Assembly: GCA_938045475.1 (NCBI GenBank)
Contig: CALIML010000004.1
Location: forward strand, 1-64,000
Reading direction: 5' to 3'
DNA length: 64,000 nt
Origin: an uncultured Sulfolobales archaeon
Lineage (GTDB): Archaea > Thermoproteota > Thermoprotei_A > Sulfolobales > Desulfurococcaceae
Shown here: positions 29,613 to 39,088 of the stretch, in pieces
Layout: each line of letters opens with the position of its first letter
Position numbering within the stretch: position 1 is the stretch's first letter
The notes under the pieces: generated by a model
The model's database searches: none
Told to the model about the DNA's origin: nothing
Seen by the model: only the letters and a program-made list of their open reading frames with translations
Translations under genes and position numbers: made by a program

Positions 29613-30677
29613 CTAAACAACGTTGAGCGTGCATAGAGCAAGAGCTATTGATGATGCGGCGATCTGCAATCCCAGCAATATTGCCACCACTCCCTTCTCA
29701 GTTGCCTTCCCACGGATCTTTTTCTGAACAACTATAGCTAAGTGCGTTAAACTATAGATCTTTTTGTATGGAGGGTCGAGGGAGCCGTCGCTGAGCACTA
29801 AACCAAAGTTCTCCTTGTAGACTTTGTTAACGAGTCCCCTGAAGAAGAGCGCTAGCTCTACGAAGTATAGGGCGTATTGCATTACTCCAAACTTCTCGAA
29901 GTTACCTATTATAACTAAGCTCGCATAGTAGGCTCCGAAGCCGTACGTCAAGCTATTGCCGGGAAACACTTTTGCAGGATGCCAGTTGTAGAATAGGAAG
30001 ACTATTAGAGATGCTGCGCCAATTATTGAAGCAAGCAAAACATTTGCTTCGCCGATGAAGTATGAGTAGAGAGCTGTGTATGTGAGTAGGGCTACGCCCA
30101 TTGATGCTTCAAGACCGTTGTACCCGGCAATCATGTTGAATGCATTGCTCGCTCCAATGACTCCTATGGGGACCAAGACTAGGGAGTAGACAAGCCCTAG
30201 ATCTCTTTTGCCAATGAATGGCAGAGCCATTTCAGATACACCTGCTTGTATAGCTACGATCGGTAAAGCCAGAGGAGCCATGAGTAGCACTCTATACGTC
30301 ACTCTCAACCCCTTCTTCCACCCCATGATGTCATCTATGAACCCAAGCAAGCTAGCCATGAACAACATGAGGCTGAGAGCATATAGTTCAATCAAGCTCT
30401 CCCTTGAGTGCTCTAAGTAAATCTTTAAAGCCGCTAGAGTCATTAAGCCAAAGCTAGCTCCAACAGAAGCCCACACTCCTCCAGCTTCAGCTACAGCGTT
30501 ATTGCCCACTTTATTCATGTCTCTTCCAGTAAGCCCAAATCTATGCGCTATAGGAATCCACGACTTCAAGGCTACGTAAGTTGAAGCACCTGCAATGATT
30601 GACGGCAGCACTGCAGCTATTACTTGACTGAGCATTTTAAAGCACCTCCTAATGCACGCTGGAGTGCAATGTTGCAA
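29613..30677 (-). CDS. Polyprenyl-phosphate GlcNAc/sugar-1-phosphate transferase (GT4/MraY-WecA/Alg7 family)
   Basis: LTGRDMNKVGNNAVAEAGGVWA; LLGFIDDIMGWKKGLRV; NAFNMIAGYNGLEASMG; NWHPAKVFPGNSLTYGFGA. Confidence 0.9.
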   Translation of the reverse strand: MQHCTPACIRRCFKMLSQVIAAVLPSIIAGASTYVALKSWIPIAHRFGLTGRDMNKVGNNAVAEAGGVWASVGASFGLMTLAALKIYLEHSRESLIELYALSLMLFMASLLGFIDDIMGWKKGLRVTYRVLLMAPLALPIVAIQAGVSEMALPFIGKRDLGLVYSLVLVPIGVIGASNAFNMIAGYNGLEASMGVALLTYTALYSYFIGEANVLLASIIGAASLIVFLFYNWHPAKVFPGNSLTYGFGAYYASLVIIGNFEKFGVMQYALYFVELALFFRGLVNKVYKENFGLVLSDGSLDPPYKKIYSLTHLAIVVQKKIRGKATEKGVVAILLGLQIAASSIALALCTLNVV

Positions 30678-30902
30678 ACTATGGAAATAAAGTTATCGCA
30701 GACTCCTCAAAACTTTAAGAAAGACCCTGGTTCAAGTAATTGCATCTAGAAAGCTTGCGAGCACCATCCGCTGTACTTAAAAAGGACTTAGGCTGGAGGC
30801 GCATAGCACTAGCTTCAAGCGAGCCGCATGGTCTACAGTTAGAGCTGGCTAATCCATGGACTAGCTCAGCGAGCAATGAAGCAAGGCCTTTAGCAGGAGG
30901 TA

Positions 30903-31025
30903 TCACTGTTTGGGAGCAATGAATTCCTGGAAGTACCAGCCGTGGTATCTCTTTATGTGATTAATTAGTGCTTTACGCCTAAACATTCCACGTCCACACA
31001 CAGGGCACTGTCTTCCACCAGCCAT
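30903..31025 (-). CDS. 40-aa C2H2 zinc-finger protein (not in ORF track)
   Basis: MAGGRQCPVCGRGMFRRKALINHIKRYHGWYFQEFIAPKQ*: C-x2-C-x12-H-x4-H; complete ATG..TGA frame. Confidence 0.7.
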   Translation of the reverse strand: MAGGRQCPVCGRGMFRRKALINHIKRYHGWYFQEFIAPKQ

Positions 31026-31152
31026 ACACCCGTCACCGCAAGCGCTCCCGCAACTTAAGGCTTTCAATAGAAGCAGAGAGTTTTAAATACTACTCAATTG
31101 GTAGACAAATTAACGCTAAGACGGCCCTCGGAGAGGGGTTTAGGTGGTGTAA

Positions 31153-31473
31153 TTGGTTAAAGAGTCTAGGGGGACGAGGCACGGGACTAGGAAGCTCTTA
31201 AGGAAGAGCGTTAGAGAGCGCGGAGCTATACCTCCATTAAGCTTAGTCCTGCATGAGTATAAGGTTGGCGATAGAGTACACATAAAGATCAATCCATCGG
31301 TGCACAGCGGCATGCCTCATAAGAGATACCACGGAATGACGGGCGCTGTTATAGGTAAAAGAGGCTCCTGTTACTTAGTTGAGACCTTCCTGGGCGATAA
31401 GAGGAAAGTAATCATAGCTCGTCCAGAGCACTTACGTCCAATGGAGGTTCAACAAGCTACATCAACAAGTTAG
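31153..31473 (+). CDS. rpl21e: 50S ribosomal protein L21e
   Basis: VKESRGTRHGTRKLLRKSVRERG...GDRVHIKINPSVHSGMPHKRYHGMTGAVIGKRG; AGGTGGTG Shine-Dalgarno-like upstream of the TTG start. Confidence 0.97.
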   Translation: MVKESRGTRHGTRKLLRKSVRERGAIPPLSLVLHEYKVGDRVHIKINPSVHSGMPHKRYHGMTGAVIGKRGSCYLVETFLGDKRKVIIARPEHLRPMEVQQATSTS

Positions 31474-31487
31474 GCGGCGGTGATACG

Positions 31488-31850
31488 TTGTCAGTTGACA
31501 TAGATGCAGAGGTTGTTGAGGAGGCTCATGTGCCGAACCCTATTGCTAAAAGCATGCTTGAAAAATACTTGAAGGAACTACAAGCAGCTGGTTTGCCAGC
31601 ATCAGTACTAGCGCACGAGACTCTCGAGTACTTAAGGAAGTTTTCAAAAGTGAGTAGTGAGGAGGCTGAGGAACTCCTCAATGAATTAAGCTCATTTAAC
31701 TTAAGGAATGAGTCGAAAGTAATGATTATAAATATTTGTCCTCAAACAATTGAGGAGCTTAGAGCACTACTGATTTTAGAGGATAAAGTGTTTGATGCTA
31801 ATGAGTTAGAGAACATTCTCTCCTTAATTTCCAAGCATTGTCTAAAGTGA
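31488..31850 (+). CDS. rpoF: DNA-directed RNA polymerase subunit F (Rpo4/Rpb4)
   Basis: Small helical protein with TLEYLRKFSKVSSEEAEELLNEL...EELRALLILED; conserved position after L21e. Confidence 0.88.
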   Translation: MSVDIDAEVVEEAHVPNPIAKSMLEKYLKELQAAGLPASVLAHETLEYLRKFSKVSSEEAEELLNELSSFNLRNESKVMIINICPQTIEELRALLILEDKVFDANELENILSLISKHCLK

Positions 31851-31948
31851 GAAGCGGACAATTTAACTTAAGGATAAGGCCGGCTCACATGGAAAGTTAA
31901 CTAAAAAATATTCCTCACTAAAGTAATTCATAGAGGTGGCAGCTAGCG

Positions 31949-32641
31949 ATGTCCAGGGGTTTTCACTGGGGGCATGAGAGAAGAAGTGATAGGGGGAGGG
32001 ATGATAGAGAAGTGGAAGTATATGTACTAGACCACATGCCTTACGGCAATCCCTTAGATAAGTACCCAGCGTATAGGAGTAAGCCCGTTGCACAAGTCAT
32101 TGGCTCAAGGTACTTTATGCTGCTTGAAGTAGAACCCTATAGCAACATAGAGCTTCTCACTGGAGAGAGAGTGTATTTAGATAGGGAGAGTAAGGTGAGG
32201 AGAGTTGTTGGGAGAATCACCTACAGTGATTTAACTTCTAATGCTAGAGCTAACTTAGAGGATGTAATTAGGAGAATAGTGATAGATAATGAGCCGCTGT
32301 TCGTCGAGATGTTCAATAAAGCCGAGCCAATAAACATTAGGCTTCATACACTAGAGCTTCTGCCGGGGATTGGGAGGAAGTCTGTAAGAGCTATACTTGT
32401 GGAAAGAGAGAAGAGGAAGTTTACATCTTTCAAAGACATACAGGAGCGGCTTAAGATAGTTGATGTAGCCAAGTCTGTTGTGGATAGAATTATTATAGAG
32501 ATAGCCGGTGATGGAGAGAAGTACTTCCTATTCGCAAAGCCCTTGAGAGAGCAGGCAGCTGCTGGAGCAATTTACTTAGATATCATAGGGAAGATAAGGG
32601 GAGTTAGTGGAGGTACAGGCCATAGACGCCCCCCCTCTTAA
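31949..32641 (+). CDS. DUF655 (COG1491) predicted RNA-binding protein with HhH
   Basis: VYVLDHMPYGNPLDK; LELLPGIGRKSVRAILVEREKRKFTSFKDIQERL. Confidence 0.93.
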   Translation: MSRGFHWGHERRSDRGRDDREVEVYVLDHMPYGNPLDKYPAYRSKPVAQVIGSRYFMLLEVEPYSNIELLTGERVYLDRESKVRRVVGRITYSDLTSNARANLEDVIRRIVIDNEPLFVEMFNKAEPINIRLHTLELLPGIGRKSVRAILVEREKRKFTSFKDIQERLKIVDVAKSVVDRIIIEIAGDGEKYFLFAKPLREQAAAGAIYLDIIGKIRGVSGGTGHRRPPS

Positions 32642-33473
32642 TTCGAGAACTCACCTCTATAAATGGACTAAGCGCGTTCTTAAAGCATATAACTTAAGGC
32701 CTAGGGAATCAATGGGCCAATCCTTCCTCATAAACCCTAAGGTAGCGCGTGATTTTATAGCAGAGCTAAGAACGCATGGAGTTAAACCAGGGGAACTTAT
32801 ATGTGAAGTCGGCTCAGGTCTGGGAGTAATTACGTACGCTCTACTCAGTGAGAAGTACAGAGTTTTAGCAATAGAGTTAGATGAGAAGTTAGCTGAATTA
32901 ACTGGCCTAGTGACTGCAGGCAATCCAAGAGCGGTTGTAGTTAATGCAGACGCCCTTGACTTAAAGTACTTGTGTAGAGTTATTGTTTCAAACGCTCCGT
33001 ACTATATTTCATCAGATTTATTGATTAAAGTAGCTAGAGAAAGCTCCGTGGAGTTAGCCTTAATAGTTCTGCAAAAAGAAGTTGTAGACAGAGTTTGCGC
33101 TAAGCCAAGTACTAGAGAATATGGAAGGCTGAGCATAATAATACAGCTGCTTTTCAACGCTAAGCCGGGAGCGTTCTACAGCCCCAGCGACTTCTATCCC
33201 AGGCCTAAAGTCGTTTCCAGGCTACTTGTGTTAGAGAGGAAGAACCCTTACACTGAAATCTATAGGAGAGTTGAAGAATTGACTAGGGCTTTATTTAATG
33301 AAAGGAGGAAGAAAGCAGTTAAAGTTATTGAGAAAAACCTAGGTTTAAGGAGGGACGACGTGGAGTCTCTTGGATTAAGTAGTGAAGCAAGGGTATATCA
33401 ATTGCCGCCACAAGTATTTATTGAGCTAGCTAAGCTGGTGGAGGTTCGTGAAGCACTTGCCTCTAATAAATGA
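32607..33473 (+). CDS. ksgA: 16S rRNA adenine-N6,N6 dimethyltransferase
   Basis: MGQSFLINPKVARDFI; EVGSGLGVITYALL; VSNAPYYISSDLLIK. Confidence 0.94.
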   Translation: MEVQAIDAPPLNSRTHLYKWTKRVLKAYNLRPRESMGQSFLINPKVARDFIAELRTHGVKPGELICEVGSGLGVITYALLSEKYRVLAIELDEKLAELTGLVTAGNPRAVVVNADALDLKYLCRVIVSNAPYYISSDLLIKVARESSVELALIVLQKEVVDRVCAKPSTREYGRLSIIIQLLFNAKPGAFYSPSDFYPRPKVVSRLLVLERKNPYTEIYRRVEELTRALFNERRKKAVKVIEKNLGLRRDDVESLGLSSEARVYQLPPQVFIELAKLVEVREALASNK

Positions 33474-34050
33474 CTTATTCATCGCTGTATTTGACGGAGT
33501 CTACGAGCCTTCTAATGACACGTGGCTGCTTGCAAAGCTTCTGGACCCAAGCTCACTGAACGATTCAACAGTCATAGATACATGCGCAGGCTCAGGAGCT
33601 TTAGGCATATACGCTCACATAATTGGCCGCCCTAGGAGAGTGATCTTGATAGATTTAAGTGATGATGCTGTAGAAAACGCTAAGTACAATGTCGACAGCC
33701 TTAAACTATACTCCGCAATAGTCTTGCAGTGCAGTATCACTGAGTGCATTAGGTCTTCTTCAGCTGACATCGTGATATCCAATCCCCCATACCTCCCCCA
33801 GGACGGTTTTCCACTAGATGAATCCATTATAGGCGGCATCAGTGGCTGCGAAGTGCTGCTATCAATTATAGATGATGCTAGAAGAGTTTTGAGAGACCGT
33901 GGATTAATCTATGTAGTGTTTTCATCTCTTTCAAACCCTGAGAAAGTGTTTAGCGAACTACTTGCGAAAGGCTTCAAAGTTTTAAGGGTTGGAAAGGAGT
34001 CGTTCTTTTACGAAGAATTGATAGCTGTTGAGGCTGTGAAGGAGAATTGA
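33448..34050 (+). CDS. HemK/PrmC-family methyltransferase (archaeal Mtq2-like)
   Basis: GVYEPSNDTWLLAKLL; DTCAGSGALGIYA; VISNPPYLPQ. Confidence 0.92.
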   Translation: MKHLPLINDLFIAVFDGVYEPSNDTWLLAKLLDPSSLNDSTVIDTCAGSGALGIYAHIIGRPRRVILIDLSDDAVENAKYNVDSLKLYSAIVLQCSITECIRSSSADIVISNPPYLPQDGFPLDESIIGGISGCEVLLSIIDDARRVLRDRGLIYVVFSSLSNPEKVFSELLAKGFKVLRVGKESFFYEELIAVEAVKEN

Positions 34051-34766
34051 GAATTAGAGTAGTCTTAGTGGAACCTGAAGGAGCTATTAACGTAGGTTTT
34101 ACTGCAAGGCTTTGCATGAACTTCGGTGTAGATGAATTATTCCTAGTGAATCCTAAGGCAAGCATTGAGGAAGCCCTTAACTATGCTGCAAAAGCAGCAG
34201 ATCTTTTAATGAAGGCAGGGGTTGTTGATGACTTAAGCAAGGCCCTAAGTGGGGTGAGTGTATCAGCTTCAACTACTGGCATAGGGTATTCTAAGGGGGA
34301 TTACTTAAGGCAGTCCATTGAGTTAAGGAACTTCGTTGAAGTACTTAAAAGAAGGCCCGTGGACTCCATAGCTATATTGTTCGGCAGAGAAAGCACTGGC
34401 TTAACTAGGGAGGAGATGTCGATTACTGACTTTGTAATAACTATACCGGCTCATCCAAACTACCCAATTCTCAACTTAAGTCACTCTGTAGGAATAGTAC
34501 TCTATGAGCTTTATACATCCCTTGGCGGAGCGTATTCAAACATACCTCCTAGAGCTTCTGGAGAAAAGATCAAGTTAATCCATAGACTAATTGATGAAGT
34601 TACTGCCTCCATTAGAGTAAGTGAAGAGAAGGCTCTGCGAATAAAGAGATCATTAAAAGCAGTGATAACCAGAGGCATGCCAAGCGAGTATGAAGCTAGA
34701 CAAATAATGTACTTTCTTAGAAAGATCTTGAGGAGGGCCGGTGAGAAGCTTCAACGATCTCCTTAA
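34047..34766 (+). CDS. trmJ: SPOUT methyltransferase, TrmJ-like tRNA 2'-O-methyltransferase
   Basis: VLVEPEGAINVGFTARLCMNFGVDELFLVNPK; ILFGRESTGLTREE; ILNLSHSVGIVLYEL. Confidence 0.92.
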   Translation: MRIRVVLVEPEGAINVGFTARLCMNFGVDELFLVNPKASIEEALNYAAKAADLLMKAGVVDDLSKALSGVSVSASTTGIGYSKGDYLRQSIELRNFVEVLKRRPVDSIAILFGRESTGLTREEMSITDFVITIPAHPNYPILNLSHSVGIVLYELYTSLGGAYSNIPPRASGEKIKLIHRLIDEVTASIRVSEEKALRIKRSLKAVITRGMPSEYEARQIMYFLRKILRRAGEKLQRSP

Positions 34767-34872
34767 ACACAAGCTTACTATAGCTTAAAGACACTCAGCC
34801 AACCCCCACTTCTTCAAAGCAAGGCAATGTCAGCTAAAGACTTATTAGACTTAGCTTAGTAACAGCAATGAA

Positions 34873-34947
34873 GGGCCCGTCGTCTAGCCTGGCTTGGACG
34901 CCGCCCTCACACGGCGGAGGCCCTGGGTTCAAATCCCAGCGGGCCCA
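34873..34947 (+). tRNA. tRNA-Val (anticodon CAC), intronless
   Basis: GGGCCCG..CGGGCCC acceptor; anticodon arm CCGCC-CTCACAC-GGCGG; T-arm CTGGG-TTCAAAT-CCCAG. Confidence 0.95.
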
Positions 34948-35311
34948 TCAAAGTCCATCACCTCACTCATGATCATTCGTATCGCCGTGGAACAGTAGTA
35001 AAGGTGTTGGAGGGAATGTGTGAAAGGAATGGCGGAAGAGCGGCAAGGCTATGTATCTTATAGATACGGACTGTGCATGTGCTCTGAAGATATCTCATGG
35101 GGCGTGCTTAAGCAAGGCTTTGGTACATTATCATGCCTACTCCTTCTTTCTTAATGCTAAGTCTCCGAAGTTACATAAGTAAAAACGCCGCCTAGGCCCG
35201 GTCTTCAAATATGGCTGCATGTAAAGACTTCGACAACTTAGGCAGTAGGTTTCTTCGTCCCCACAATCCGCTTTAACTTCATTGAAAGAAATGCCGCGTT
35301 CACCGGCTTAC

Positions 35312-36274
35312 CTATGTTTTCACATATAGGAAGCATTTTACATAATGGTTTTCATCCACCTTTATATCAGTGGGCGTGTTTTTCTCACACTCCTGTATTT
35401 TAAAGGGACACCTGTCTATGTATCGGCATTTATTTTCATAATACTTCACTGCCAATTCCTCTGGGATAATTGGATTCCATTGAGATCGGGGGTTTGGCGG
35501 CGGATAAGCGCTTAAAAGAGTTCTTGTATAGGGATGCAGAGGATTCTGAAAGATGCTGTTTTTACCCCCTATTTCCACTATTTGGCCAGCATACATTACG
35601 GCTATTCTATCAGCCATATACCTAGCTACGGCAAGATTATGAGTTATAAATAGGTATGTCATTTGCTTTTCCTTTTTAATACTTCTCAGTAATCTCAGGA
35701 TTTGAGCCTGTGTAGAAGCATCTAACATTGAAGTGGGTTCATCCAATATCAGAAACTCCGGTTCAGTTATAAGAGCTCTAGCTATCACCACTCTCTGCCT
35801 CTGCCCGCCACTAAGCATGTGTGGATAGTAATTCATGTAGGACTCCGGCAATCCCATTAACTGCAAGTAATGAGATGCTTTTTCAACAGCATCCCTCTTA
35901 CTGATGCTCATGGTTTGTAGGGGTTCTATTAGGGAATAAGCTATTTTCAATCTAGGATTTAATGCTGAATAGGGGTCCTGGAAAACTATTCTGATCTTCC
36001 CCCGTAAATGGTTAGGTAAACTATGCGTGATGTCCAATTCCTTAAACAAAATCCTCCCATCAGTTGGTTTAAGCAGCTTCCCTAAAACCATTCCGAGTGT
36101 AGTTTTTCCAGAACCGCTTTCACCTACAATTGCAAGAGTCTCCCCCCTCCCTGCCTCAATAGTTACATCGTCAACAGCTTTTACAAACTGCTTTATTCTC
36201 TTGAGGAACTTGCTTCTAACTTCATAGTATTTCTTTAGACTAATGGTCTTCAATATAATTGAGTCCTCATTCAT
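35312..36274 (-). CDS. Oligopeptide/dipeptide ABC transporter ATP-binding protein (OppF/DppF-like)
   Basis: VGESGSGKTTLGMVLGKLLKPT; LSGGQRQRVVIARALITEPEFLILDEPTSMLD; C-terminal oligo_HPY-type cysteines. Confidence 0.95.
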   Translation of the reverse strand: MNEDSIILKTISLKKYYEVRSKFLKRIKQFVKAVDDVTIEAGRGETLAIVGESGSGKTTLGMVLGKLLKPTDGRILFKELDITHSLPNHLRGKIRIVFQDPYSALNPRLKIAYSLIEPLQTMSISKRDAVEKASHYLQLMGLPESYMNYYPHMLSGGQRQRVVIARALITEPEFLILDEPTSMLDASTQAQILRLLRSIKKEKQMTYLFITHNLAVARYMADRIAVMYAGQIVEIGGKNSIFQNPLHPYTRTLLSAYPPPNPRSQWNPIIPEELAVKYYENKCRYIDRCPFKIQECEKNTPTDIKVDENHYVKCFLYVKT

Positions 36275-37196
36275 ATAAATGACACCTAACCAATCTTCCG
36301 TTTACACCAGTGACTTCAGGCATTTTAGATCTACACTTATCGAATGCCGCAGGGCATCGGGGATGGAATCTACAGCCTTTTGGAAAGTTATCTGGACTCG
36401 GGGGATCTCCTTCGATAACGTATAATTCCTCTACATCGCTATCTACTTTAGGAATGGATTTAAGCAATGCCTTAGTGTATGGATGCAGGGGGTTTTCAAA
36501 AACGTCGTATTTACTTGAAAGTTCAACTATTTGCCCAGCGTACATTATTGTGATTGAATCAGCTACGTGCATAGCTAATGCTATATCATGAGTTATGTAT
36601 ATCATTGGAATGCCCGCCTTCTTAACTAGGTTCTTCAAGACTAGTAAGACTTTGGCTTGAACAGTTACGTCGAGCGCCGTCGTAGGCTCATCTGCAATGA
36701 TTAGTTCGGGATCCATGGCTAAAGCCATGCTTATGAGCACTCTCTGCCGCTGTCCCCCGCTTAATTCATGAGGGTATTTATCTAGAAACTCTTTTGACAG
36801 CCCCACTTCTGAAAGGAAAACCCCTGCTTTTTCAATTGCTCTCACCCTATCAAGCTTTTCATGTATTATGAAGATTTCCGCTAATTGCTCCCCAATTGTT
36901 AGTACTGGGTTTAAACTCGCTAGCGCGTCTTGAAATATTGCTGCTACCTTACTGCTGTATGGTTTTCCAAGAGTCTCCCTTCCATTTACTTTAATTGAGC
37001 CCTCAGCCCTAGCGTTTGAGGGAAGAAGGCCTGCTGCCGCCAAACCTAGAGTTGATTTACCGCTTCCGGATTCGCCTACTAGCGCCAAGATCTCCCCCTT
37101 CCCATCTATTGATAAGCTTACGTTGTCTAGAGCCGTGATCCAGCCTCGCAGCGTCTTATACTTAATTACTAAGTTCGATATTTCCAGCGGCTTCAA
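36267..37196 (-). CDS. Oligopeptide/dipeptide ABC transporter ATP-binding protein (OppD/DppD-like)
   Basis: VGESGSGKSTLGLAAAGLLP; LSGGQRQRVLISMALAMDPELIIADEPTTALDVTVQ; FHPRCPAAFDKC. Confidence 0.95.
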   Translation of the reverse strand: MKPLEISNLVIKYKTLRGWITALDNVSLSIDGKGEILALVGESGSGKSTLGLAAAGLLPSNARAEGSIKVNGRETLGKPYSSKVAAIFQDALASLNPVLTIGEQLAEIFIIHEKLDRVRAIEKAGVFLSEVGLSKEFLDKYPHELSGGQRQRVLISMALAMDPELIIADEPTTALDVTVQAKVLLVLKNLVKKAGIPMIYITHDIALAMHVADSITIMYAGQIVELSSKYDVFENPLHPYTKALLKSIPKVDSDVEELYVIEGDPPSPDNFPKGCRFHPRCPAAFDKCRSKMPEVTGVNGRLVRCHLYE

Positions 37197-37201
37197 TGAA
37201 G

Positions 37202-38056
37202 CTATACCCTCAGCATTTTCTTTGGATCAAGGTAGTCCCTCACGCCATCCCCAATTAAATTTATTGACAGTACTGTTAAAAACATGAAAACACCCGGCAT
37301 TGTTGGAAACCACCAGGCTTCTCTAATGTACTTTCTGCCAACACTCATCATTAGCCCCCACTCAGGAGTAGGTTCCTGTGCTCCGAGGCCAATAAAGCTT
37401 AGTCCAGCGAAATACAGTATAGCATTACTTAGCTCAAGAGTTGCTTGAGTAATAAAGATGGGCAGGACGTGGGGGAGAACGTGGCGAAACATTATTTTAA
37501 AACTCGAAAGACCTGCTTCACGGGCAGCTGTTACAAAGAGGTTTTCTTTAATAGACAGAGTTAGGCCTCTAGACAACCTAGCGTAAATCGGTATAGAAAC
37601 CATAGATACAGCCAGCACAGCATTCCATAAGCTGCCTCCAAGCGTTGCAGCTATGGCTATCGCTAATATGAAGCCGGGAATGCTTATTAAGACATCCATT
37701 ATCCTCATTACTATGCCGTCAATAATGCCGCCTACGTATCCAACAATAATTCCTAGCGTTAAACCGATCGTGCCTGAAATACAAACAATGACGAGGCCCA
37801 CTCCTAAATCAAGGAAGAAAGCGTGTGAAACTCGAACCAATACGTCCCTCCCAAGGCTATCTGTCCCAAATACGTAGGGCCAGCTCTTCTCACTTCTCGC
37901 AAAGGGTTCCTTTAAGGTATAGTATGTAGTTTCAGTGGGTTTAAATGGTGATAAGAGGAGGGCTACTGAAGAAAGCGCTAGCAAGGCGCAGAAGAGCATT
38001 AATCCATACCTTACCCTCTTTATCTCCAAGAAGCTGTAGACAGACATTGCTGCCAA
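37202..38056 (-). CDS. Peptide ABC transporter permease (DppC-like)
   Basis: YVFGTDSLGRDVLVRV; EAGLSSFKIMFRHVLPHVLPIFITQATLELSNAILYFAGLSFIGLGAQEPTPEWGLMM. Confidence 0.95.
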   Translation of the reverse strand: MAAMSVYSFLEIKRVRYGLMLFCALLALSSVALLLSPFKPTETTYYTLKEPFARSEKSWPYVFGTDSLGRDVLVRVSHAFFLDLGVGLVIVCISGTIGLTLGIIVGYVGGIIDGIVMRIMDVLISIPGFILAIAIAATLGGSLWNAVLAVSMVSIPIYARLSRGLTLSIKENLFVTAAREAGLSSFKIMFRHVLPHVLPIFITQATLELSNAILYFAGLSFIGLGAQEPTPEWGLMMSVGRKYIREAWWFPTMPGVFMFLTVLSINLIGDGVRDYLDPKKMLRV

Positions 38057-38062
38057 AACATA

Positions 38063-39088
38063 TCACCTACGTATCCTAGGGTCTAGGTAAATGTAGAGAA
38101 TGTCTACAGCTAAGTTGACGAAGATGTATATAATGGAGATCACGAGAACTGCTCCCTGAATAACCATATAGTCTCTTAGCATTACTGCTTCATAAACCAA
38201 TCTCCCGATGCCGGGCCAGCCGAATATCGTTTCTATTATAATGTCGCCTGTAACTACAACGGCAAAATAGAGCCCCATAACAGTAGTGATTGGGATAAGA
38301 GCGTTTCTTAAAGCATGTTTATATAAAATCACTTTCTCCGGCAGTCTCTTCATTTTGGCTGTCTTTATGTAGTCTTGGCTCATTACTTCCAGCACGCTGT
38401 TTCTCGTGAGGCGCGTTAGTAGCCCGGATAGAGGGATAGCTAGAGCCAGTGCTGGAGGAATTATTCTTAGAGCAGCATCGACGAAGGCATAGATGTTTCC
38501 ATTCAATAAAGTATCAATTAACATAAACCCAGTGTAAGTTCTTATGGAGTAAATGGGGTTAATTCTTCCCCCAACTGGAAGCCCTAGATGTAATCCGAAT
38601 ATAATCATGAGAACTATCCCCGTCAATATTGTCGGGAACGACAGCCATAGGACAGCAAAGCTCGAAATAAGCATGTCCTTCTTAGAATCAGCGTTTTTAG
38701 CAGAGTATATCCCTAGGGGCAAGCCTATTGCAAATGATAGAGCGAAGGATGCAATGACTAGCTCGAATGAAGCCGTCACTCTCTCCCCCATTAATTTATT
38801 GACGCTGTATCCCATGACATATGCCTCCCCTAGATCGCCCTTCAATAACATTGATATGTAAACCATGAATTGTTCTAGATAGCTTTTGTCCAACCCCCAT
38901 TCACTGATAACTCTCTGTATGTTCTCCGGAGTAGCCTTCGGACCCAGTATTGCTACTGCCGGATTTCCAGGCAGTACTCGAGACAGAATGAAAATTATGA
39001 CAATAATGCCGAATAACGCTAGAAAGGATTGAATAATTCTTAAAAAAAGAATGTAGGGAATGCTTTTCTCCATGCAGCATTTCCTCAA
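38063..39088 (-). CDS. Peptide ABC transporter permease (DppB-like)
   Basis: LSRVLPGNPAVAILGPKATPENIQRV; DYIKTAKMKRLPEKVILYKHALRNALIPITTVMGLYFA. Confidence 0.95.
   Translation of the reverse strand: MRKCCMEKSIPYILFLRIIQSFLALFGIIVIIFILSRVLPGNPAVAILGPKATPENIQRVISEWGLDKSYLEQFMVYISMLLKGDLGEAYVMGYSVNKLMGERVTASFELVIASFALSFAIGLPLGIYSAKNADSKKDMLISSFAVLWLSFPTILTGIVLMIIFGLHLGLPVGGRINPIYSIRTYTGFMLIDTLLNGNIYAFVDAALRIIPPALALAIPLSGLLTRLTRNSVLEVMSQDYIKTAKMKRLPEKVILYKHALRNALIPITTVMGLYFAVVVTGDIIIETIFGWPGIGRLVYEAVMLRDYMVIQGAVLVISIIYIFVNLAVDILYIYLDPRIRR

Noticed and set aside
31153-34766. Translation/transcription gene cluster as a novel system
   Set aside because: L21e-RpoF-DUF655-KsgA-HemK-TrmJ order is a known conserved archaeal arrangement
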